From the NCBI RefSeq assembly GCF_025215095.1, contig NZ_JALHAP010000082.1, positions 310,001 to 374,000 of the forward strand: a DNA stretch of 64,000 bases, in the 5' to 3' direction. Both the position numbers and the translations under genes were made by a program. The notes beneath the pieces are model-generated. The model saw only the letters and a list, made by a program, of their open reading frames with translations, was not told the origin of the DNA and ran no database searches. Within the stretch, counting starts at the first letter, position 1, and each line of letters starts with the position of its first letter. The DNA comes from Dryocola boscaweniae (GTDB taxonomy: Bacteria > Pseudomonadota > Gammaproteobacteria > Enterobacterales > Enterobacteriaceae). Shown here piece after piece: positions 58,846-64,000 of this stretch.

Positions 58846-60333
58846 ATGTCCAGCCCGATTATCCTGGCTATTGATGAGGGAACAACCAACGCCAAAGTCG
58901 TGGCGGTGGAACGTGACGGGCAAATAGCCGCCCGTTGCGGAGTCAGTGTGGCGATGCACCATCCGGCTCCCGGGCTTGCCGAACAGGATCCGCTCGCCCT
59001 CTGGCAAGCCGTCTGCGAGGCGATAACCGGTTGCCTGCGGCAGCTTGAAGCGGTTGAGATTGCGGGCATTGCCATCAGCAATCAACGTGAATCCGTTCTT
59101 ATCTGGCAGCGAAGCGACGGTAAACCGCTAACGCCGGTGGTGAGCTGGCAGGACAGAAGATCCGAAGCGCGTTGCCAGCAGTTGCTGGCGCAGGGATACG
59201 GCGAACTTATCACTCGTCTTACCGGTTTGCCTGTCGATCCCCTCTTCCCGGCGGCGAAGATCCGCGCCCTGCTCGATACGATCCCAAACGGGATACAGCG
59301 CGCTGAGCAAGGCGAACTGTGCATCGGTACAATCGATAGCTGGCTTAACTGGCAGCTTACCGACGGGCAGGCGTTTACCACGGATTTTTCCAATGCTTCC
59401 CGCACGCAGCTATTCAATATTTATCGCGGCGAGTGGGATGAGGAGCTGCTGGCCCTGTTCGGTATTCCCCGTGCGGCGCTGGCGCAGGTCCGCTCATCGG
59501 CCTGCAAACATGGCGAAACGCGCATATCTTCCATTGCCGGATTACCGCCCGGAACGCCGATTCTGGCGCTGATTGGCGATTCACATGCCGCGCTCTACGC
59601 GCAGCGTTTCGCCTGTGGAAACGTAGTGAAAGCCACCTACGGCACCGGTTCTTCATTAATGCTGTCAGTACCTGAGCCTGTCGCCGCCGGTCAGCTAAGC
59701 ACCACGCTTGCCTGGCATGACGGCGAACTGAATTACGCCCTGGAAGGCAATATTACCCACACCGGTTCGGGCGCCGCCTGGCTTGGCAAAATGCTGGGCG
59801 CAAGCTCGCCGACCGAGCTCACCGAACTTGCGCAGTCGGTGGAGGGAAACCAGGGCGTTTATTACGTCCCTGCGCTTTCTGGCCTGGGCGCTCCGTGGTG
59901 GGATTTGCAGGCGCGCGGCATGCTTTGCGGTTTAACCGATGCGGCAACGCCCGCCGTGCTGGCGCGAGCCGCACTGGAGTCGGTGGCTTACCAGATTGCG
60001 GACGTATTCTTCGCCATGGAACAGGCCAGCGGTACGCGCCTCGACTCCCTTTGTGTAGATGGCACCGCCACCAAAAATCGCTGGCTGATGCAGTTTCAGG
60101 CCGATTTGCTACAGCGTCCTTTGATTATCCAGCCTGCCGCAGAAGTATCCGCATTAGGAGCCGCCTTGCTGGCGGGAAAAGTTCTCGGCTGGTGGCAGGA
60201 CGGACAGGTGCCCGTATCGCTTGCGACCTGCGGCGAGCGTTTGCTCCCGCGCAGCGACCAGCAACAAAAAATGCATGACAACTATAAACAGTGGCTCGAA
60301 GCCGTGGCTCGCTGCCGCTTTCAGCCCAAATAA
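58846..60333 (+). CDS. FGGY family carbohydrate kinase
   Basis: A 495-residue sugar kinase with the actin-like two-domain fold. The phosphate 1 loop is IDEGTTNAKVVAV, the catalytic Asp is in LIGDSHAALYA, the glycine-rich GTGSSLMLSV and the C-terminal GTATKNRWLMQFQADLLQRP (FGGY signature 2) are present. It phosphorylates a ketose or polyol that the isomerase of the next gene could provide. The substrate is not fixed by sequence; in a D-apiose pathway this position is D-apulose kinase. Two bases separate it from the transketolase gene. Confidence 0.88.
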   Translation: MSSPIILAIDEGTTNAKVVAVERDGQIAARCGVSVAMHHPAPGLAEQDPLALWQAVCEAITGCLRQLEAVEIAGIAISNQRESVLIWQRSDGKPLTPVVSWQDRRSEARCQQLLAQGYGELITRLTGLPVDPLFPAAKIRALLDTIPNGIQRAEQGELCIGTIDSWLNWQLTDGQAFTTDFSNASRTQLFNIYRGEWDEELLALFGIPRAALAQVRSSACKHGETRISSIAGLPPGTPILALIGDSHAALYAQRFACGNVVKATYGTGSSLMLSVPEPVAAGQLSTTLAWHDGELNYALEGNITHTGSGAAWLGKMLGASSPTELTELAQSVEGNQGVYYVPALSGLGAPWWDLQARGMLCGLTDAATPAVLARAALESVAYQIADVFFAMEQASGTRLDSLCVDGTATKNRWLMQFQADLLQRPLIIQPAAEVSALGAALLAGKVLGWWQDGQVPVSLATCGERLLPRSDQQQKMHDNYKQWLEAVARCRFQPK

Positions 60334-60353
60334 CCTTTTACTGGAGTGAAGCC

Positions 60354-61772
60354 ATGTCTCGTATCCCACAACAATTAACCTTCGGCGTCATTATTGGAAA
60401 CCGTGGTTTTTTCCCGAGCTATTTAGTCGCCGAAGCGCGTGAACAAGCGCAGGTTCTGTTTGCAAATCTCGGGATCAACACCGTTATGTTAGAAGACGGT
60501 CAAACTCATCTTGGCGGCGTGGAAACCCGTCAGGATGCAAAAATTTGCGCCGAGCTCTTTCGCAGGCATCGCGATGACATTCACGGCGTCGTGGTTTTAC
60601 TGCCAAACTTCGGCGATGAAAAAGCGGTTGCCGAGGCGATTCGTTTGTCCGGCCTGAACGTGCCGGTGCTGGTTCAGGCGCAGGAAGATAATCTGGATAA
60701 GATGGGGCTGGCAACCCGCCGCGACAGCTTTTGCGGCAAAATTTCGCTGTGCAACAACCTGCGCCAGTACGGCATCCCGTTTACGCTAACCAGCCAGCAC
60801 GTCTGCGCGTTAGATGGCGACGTTTTCGCAGCCGATTTGCAACGCTTCACCCAGATTTGTCGGGTGGTGAAATCCATGCAGGGCGTGCGCATCGGCGCCA
60901 TCGGCGCGCGGCCCGCCAGCTTTAACACCGTGCGCTACAGCGAAAAGCTGCTTGAAAAAATGGGCGTGGCGGTAGAAACCCTCGATCTTTCTGAAATATT
61001 TACCCGCATTAAACACATCAGCGACGGCGATCTGCGCGTCAATGAAAAGCGCGGGCTGCTGCTGGAAAATGCCGATGCCAGCGCTATTCCGGCCGATAAA
61101 CTCACCACTATGGCGAAACTGTTTGTGGTGATAAGCGAATGGATAGTCGCAAACGACATTGATACCACGGCTATCCAGTGCTGGACCTCGCTTCAGGAAA
61201 ACCTCGGCATTAACGTGTGTTCAATCATGAGCGTGATGTCCGGGCAGTTAATGCCAAGCGCCTGTGAAGTGGACGTGATGGGAGCGCTTTCGATGTACGC
61301 GCTTGCCAGTTGCTCGCTGAGCCCGGCCTCCATCGCCGACTGGAATAATAACTTTGGCGACGATCGCAATAAATGCGTGCTGTTCCACTGCGGCAACTTT
61401 GCCAGCAGCAGCCTGGAGTCACCGTCCATGGGCACCGCCGATATTATTGGCACGACGGTAGGCAAGGAAAACACCTGCGGCGCCGTGCACGGCCGAATGA
61501 AAAGCGGGCCGCTTACCTACTTCCGCCTTTCATCAGACGATTTTACCGGAGAAGTGAAAGCTTACGTGGGAGAAGGCCAGTCGGTGGACGACCCGCTTGA
61601 TACCGTGGGCTGCCGCGCCGTTATTGAAGTCCCGCATCTGGAAAATTTGCTTGCATGGATTTGCAACAACGGCTTTGAACATCATGTTGCCATGAACCAT
61701 TCGGCTACCGGAGCCGTGCTGCAGGAAGCCTTCAGTAAATACCTCGGCGTGAATTGTTATCTGCACCGCTAA
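60354..61772 (+). CDS. L-fucose/L-arabinose isomerase family protein
   Basis: A 472-residue sugar isomerase of the FucI/AraA superfamily. VVVLLPNFGDEKAVAEAI, IGAIGARPASFNTVRYSE and QCWTSLQENLGINVCS belong to the fold; metal-ligand candidates are the Glu in SACEVDVMGALSMYA and acidic/His residues in the C-terminal part (LFHCGNFA, HGRMKSGPLTYFRLS). It interconverts aldose and ketose, giving the kinase substrate. SD TGGAG precedes ATG 60354, 20 bases after the kinase stop. It is distant from true FucI (591 residues) and AraA (500), so the natural sugar may be unusual. The operon ends in a terminator. Confidence 0.82.
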   Translation: MSRIPQQLTFGVIIGNRGFFPSYLVAEAREQAQVLFANLGINTVMLEDGQTHLGGVETRQDAKICAELFRRHRDDIHGVVVLLPNFGDEKAVAEAIRLSGLNVPVLVQAQEDNLDKMGLATRRDSFCGKISLCNNLRQYGIPFTLTSQHVCALDGDVFAADLQRFTQICRVVKSMQGVRIGAIGARPASFNTVRYSEKLLEKMGVAVETLDLSEIFTRIKHISDGDLRVNEKRGLLLENADASAIPADKLTTMAKLFVVISEWIVANDIDTTAIQCWTSLQENLGINVCSIMSVMSGQLMPSACEVDVMGALSMYALASCSLSPASIADWNNNFGDDRNKCVLFHCGNFASSSLESPSMGTADIIGTTVGKENTCGAVHGRMKSGPLTYFRLSSDDFTGEVKAYVGEGQSVDDPLDTVGCRAVIEVPHLENLLAWICNNGFEHHVAMNHSATGAVLQEAFSKYLGVNCYLHR

Positions 61773-61778
61773 GACCTG

Positions 61779-61812
61779 AAAACCGCGGTAATAACATTTG
61801 CCGCGGTTTTTT
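61779..61812 (+). terminator. Terminator of the sugar operon
   Basis: AAAACCGCGG (61779-61788) and CCGCGGTTTT (61801-61810) form a perfect 10-bp stem with a 12-base loop and a final T-run of six. It lies between convergent operons and can act on both sides. Confidence 0.88.
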
Positions 61813-61827
61813 ATCCGCTTCTATTAC

Positions 61828-62586
61828 TCAGTGATTGCCGCAAAAGTTTGCCAGAGCGCGGGCAAGGCCTGCGGGATTTTCCCACGACATGGAGTGGCCA
61901 GCATTTGGGATAATAATCGTGTTTATTCCTGTTGCCTGTACGGCGGTGAAATCCGCATCCGGTAAGGTTTTCTCGCCAAAAATGAGCGATTTCGGCAGTT
62001 GGATAGCGGTGAATGTCTCAAACCAGGATGGCTCCACGCCTTTTACCAGGCTGCTCGCGCCGCGCCACAGCGCGTAAGGCGCGTTACTGAGTAAACTTCC
62101 GCTCCAGGGCGACTGTTCAGCGGCGATCAGGGCGTCATAACCCAGGTTCACAAAGGCGCTTTCGTCTTGCCCGGCAATGCCGCGGCTAAACATGCCGCCT
62201 CCGGCCTGAAAGTTAGGCTCCGAGACAATCAGACCGGCGATTTTTGCAGTCATCAACGCCGCGACTTCGATGGCAATACTGCCGCCCATGCTGTGACCGT
62301 AAAGATAAAAACGGTGCAAACCCAGGTGTTCAACCAGTTCGGCAATGACCAGCGCCTGATCGGTCGTGCTGTACGTGTAATCTTCTGGTTTTTCGCTGAA
62401 TCCGCAGCCGGGTAAGTCGATCAGCACGCTGCGCCGGTTGCCAAACGCCGGGTCGGCAAAGACGCGAGGATATTCATAAGAAGAGGCGCAGCCCAAACCA
62501 TGAATAAACAATAAAGGCACGCCGCCGCCGGGCAAATCATGGTAGCGAACCCGGCACCGGGCATGACGGGAAATAAAACTCTGCAT
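61828..62586 (-). CDS. Alpha/beta hydrolase
   Basis: A 252-residue alpha/beta hydrolase. The nucleophile elbow is GHSMGGS (Ser at about 98), the oxyanion motif FIHGLGC, the acid is probably Asp in LPDADF, and the base is His in PNAGHSMSWENP. No signal peptide, so it is cytoplasmic. Substrate unknown; with the oxidoreductase and TIM-barrel gene upstream on the same strand, an ester or lactone linked to sugar metabolism would fit, but this is inference. SD AAAGGA. It starts 57 bases after the oxidoreductase stop. Confidence 0.83.
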   Translation of the reverse strand: MQSFISRHARCRVRYHDLPGGGVPLLFIHGLGCASSYEYPRVFADPAFGNRRSVLIDLPGCGFSEKPEDYTYSTTDQALVIAELVEHLGLHRFYLYGHSMGGSIAIEVAALMTAKIAGLIVSEPNFQAGGGMFSRGIAGQDESAFVNLGYDALIAAEQSPWSGSLLSNAPYALWRGASSLVKGVEPSWFETFTAIQLPKSLIFGEKTLPDADFTAVQATGINTIIIPNAGHSMSWENPAGLARALANFCGNH

Positions 62587-62643
62587 GACGATTCCTTTCA
62601 GAGGATGATGGCTGTAATTATATACAGCCTCTTTCAGAATTGC

Positions 62644-63762
62644 CTACCAGGCCATCCACTCGCCGCCCCGATCGCTGCTGGCGCGCAGCGTTTCAATAAA
62701 GCGCATGCCGGATAATCCTTCAACGATGCCAGGTAATAGCGGCGCGTTGCCGCCGCGGATTTTAACCGCAGCCTCACGGTAAATTTGCGCGAAACCTTCC
62801 AGATAACCTTCCGGGTGTCCGGCTGGCGTGCGGCACTGATGGCGAATGGAATCATGGTTATTGACCCCGTTTCGCGTGACAACGTAACTATTGCCGTGCA
62901 AGGGGTGAATCTCAAGCATTTCAGGCTGTTGCTGTCGGAAACAGATGCTTCCCCGGCTGCCCACAATGCGCAATCGCAGATCGTTTTCATAGCCGGGCGC
63001 CACCTGGCTTGCCCAAAGCCGCCCCCGGGCTCCGTTGGCATAGCGCATTTCGGCGTAAACTTCGTCGTCCAGCTCGCGGCCTTCAATGCGCGTGAGCAAT
63101 TCGCCGCGAATCGACTCTGGTTCCATGCCCGTGACGAAGGCTGCCAGTTGCCAGGCGTGGGTGCCGATATCGCCGATCGCGCCAGCCCCGGCGAACTGCG
63201 CTTTACCGCGCCAGCTCGCCTGTTTGTTATCCGTCAGCTCCAGCCGGTCGTTCAGCCAGCCCTGCAAATACTCCACTTCCACATTGCGGATATCGCCAAT
63301 TTCGCTGTTCGCAATGCGCGCTCGCGCCTCGCGTACCATCGGCAACGCGCTGTAGTTATGCGTCAAAATAAAATGGCGGCCGGATGCGTTCAGCAAAGCC
63401 GCCAGCTCTTTCCCCTCGGCAAGCGAAATGCCCAGCGGTTTGTCGCAGATTACGTGGATCTTTTTTTCCAGAAAGGCTTTGGCGATGGGCACGTGTAAAA
63501 AGTTCGGCGTGACTATCGCCACCGCTTCAATGCCGTCTGGCCGCGCGGCTTCCTGCTCCGCCATCTCTTGCCAGCTTGCATAACTGCGTTCTGGGGCGAC
63601 AAACAGCGAATCGCCGCTGCGCTTTGCGACTTCAGGCGAGGACGAAAAAGCCCCGGCGACAAGTTCAAATTGATCGTCAAGACGAGCGGCAATGCGGTGC
63701 ACGCCGCCGATAAATGAGCCTTCGCCACCGCCCACCATGCCTAACCGAATGCGTTTCATCAT
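62644..63762 (-). CDS. Gfo/Idh/MocA family sugar oxidoreductase
   Basis: A 372-residue NAD(P)-dependent oxidoreductase. The Rossmann motif is GMVGGGEGSFIGGVHRIAA (about 8-26), VTPNFLHVP and CDKPLGIS (Lys of the EKP-like motif) follow, and the catalytic His is in GDIGTHAWQLAAFV. LRIVGSRGSICFRQQQPE belongs to the C-terminal beta sheet. It oxidises a sugar, inositol or a lactone-forming aldose. The start overlaps the stop of the upstream TIM-barrel gene (ATGATG), so the two are coupled. A dehydrogenase for the same sugar as the convergent operon is possible; the D-apiose dehydrogenase ApsD is of this family. Confidence 0.88.
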   Translation of the reverse strand: MMKRIRLGMVGGGEGSFIGGVHRIAARLDDQFELVAGAFSSSPEVAKRSGDSLFVAPERSYASWQEMAEQEAARPDGIEAVAIVTPNFLHVPIAKAFLEKKIHVICDKPLGISLAEGKELAALLNASGRHFILTHNYSALPMVREARARIANSEIGDIRNVEVEYLQGWLNDRLELTDNKQASWRGKAQFAGAGAIGDIGTHAWQLAAFVTGMEPESIRGELLTRIEGRELDDEVYAEMRYANGARGRLWASQVAPGYENDLRLRIVGSRGSICFRQQQPEMLEIHPLHGNSYVVTRNGVNNHDSIRHQCRTPAGHPEGYLEGFAQIYREAAVKIRGGNAPLLPGIVEGLSGMRFIETLRASSDRGGEWMAW

Positions 63763-64000
63763 TCCCCCTCCAGCCCAAGCATTTTACGTACCGCCGACCC
63801 TTCGCTCTCGTGCTGGGCGAAATCATCGAAAGCATAATCGGCCACGGGGATGATATGTTCGGCGATAAATTTCGCCCCTTCGCGCGCGCCCGCTTCCCCC
63901 GATTTCAGACAGCACTCCCACTCAAGCGTAGCCCACCCGGCGTAGTCGTACTGCGCAAGCCTGCTGAAAATGCCTTTGAAATCGACCTGCCCGTCGCCCA
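63759..64000 (-). CDS. Sugar phosphate isomerase/epimerase (TIM barrel), truncated by window end
   Basis: Only the last 80 codons are in the window. They read VDFKGIFSRLAQYDYAGWAT, LEWECCLKSGEAGAREGAKF and a tail ending VRKMLGLEGE, the C-terminal part of a xylose isomerase-like TIM barrel (LEWE carries a metal-ligand Glu). It is the upstream member of the operon with the Gfo/Idh/MocA oxidoreductase, a common pairing in inositol-like and keto-sugar pathways. Confidence 0.75.
   Translation of the reverse strand, partial: GDGQVDFKGIFSRLAQYDYAGWATLEWECCLKSGEAGAREGAKFIAEHIIPVADYAFDDFAQHESEGSAVRKMLGLEGE

Noticed and set aside
1..64000. CRISPR arrays, tRNA or rRNA genes, insertion sequences, phage or integrase genes
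   Set aside because: No regularly spaced repeats, cloverleaf-like sequences, transposase or integrase motifs were seen while reading both strands.

Overview
The window is chromosomal DNA of a member of the Enterobacteriaceae, close to the Enterobacter/Klebsiella/Escherichia group. Many products are near-identical in length and motifs to E. coli proteins (PgaABCD, TyrP, Tsr, YdcH, YqfB, YdcRSTUV/PatD, OrtT, YoaK, FrmRA, CybB, YncE, AldA). Others are typical of Klebsiella/Enterobacter (MtcBC reverse transsulfuration, CioAB-type oxidase, IroN). Gene density is high. Long antisense reading frames are common because of GC-rich third codon positions; they are not annotated here. I saw no rRNA, tRNA, CRISPR array, transposase or phage genes.

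Layout. 1-3.6 kb: end of the peptidoglycan glycosyl hydrolase DigH, a secreted PQQ/sorbosone-dehydrogenase-type lipoprotein with a DUF2231 membrane protein, and a cupin. 3.6-9.9 kb: the pgaABCD operon for the biofilm polysaccharide poly-beta-1,6-GlcNAc. 10.5-13.5 kb: tyrP with TyrR boxes, and tsr with a FliA promoter. 13.6-15.0 kb: nfeF-yqjI (siderophore-iron reductase and His-rich PadR repressor) in one operon. 15.2-18.6 kb: ydcH, a small NlpC/P60 hydrolase, yqfB, and a divergent flavoprotein/Rrf2 pair with nested palindromic operators. 18.8-21.0 kb: mtcBC. 21.2-30.6 kb: the E. coli-like ydc block: orphan toxin ortT, small membrane protein yoaK, patD-ydcVUTS (polyamine-type ABC transporter and gamma-aminobutyraldehyde dehydrogenase), a VOC protein, a di-Mop molbindin, a deletion scar joining two broken genes, and ydcR.

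30.7-36.3 kb: cyanide-insensitive bd-type oxidase cioAB with a DUF2474 peptide, a TetR remnant coupled to an SMR efflux gene, frmRA for formaldehyde, cybB, and the C-terminal stub of gapC. 36.4-41.1 kb: a DmsABC-type molybdoenzyme operon with an added polyferredoxin and an FNR-like site. 41.1-46.3 kb: an operon of a TauD-family dioxygenase and a CUT1-type ABC transporter. 46.4-49.9 kb: yncE and iroN, divergent and both with Fur boxes. 50.0-61.8 kb: aldA, a SorC/LsrR-type regulator, and a long divergent sugar operon: RbsB-like binding protein, DUF2291 lipoprotein, RbsA-like ATPase, RbsC-like permease, two-subunit transketolase, FGGY kinase and a FucI/AraA-type isomerase. 61.8-64.0 kb: an opposing operon of alpha/beta hydrolase, Gfo/Idh/MocA oxidoreductase and TIM-barrel isomerase/epimerase, cut by the window end.

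The most interesting parts are the split-transketolase pentose/branched-sugar locus (49999-61772, with the opposing block to 64000), the dioxygenase plus sugar-type ABC operon (41143-46253), the Rrf2/flavoprotein divergon, and several frozen steps of gene loss (the 28.5 kb scar, the TetR stub, the gapC stub). Functional claims rest on motif and synteny recognition from memory; no database search was run.
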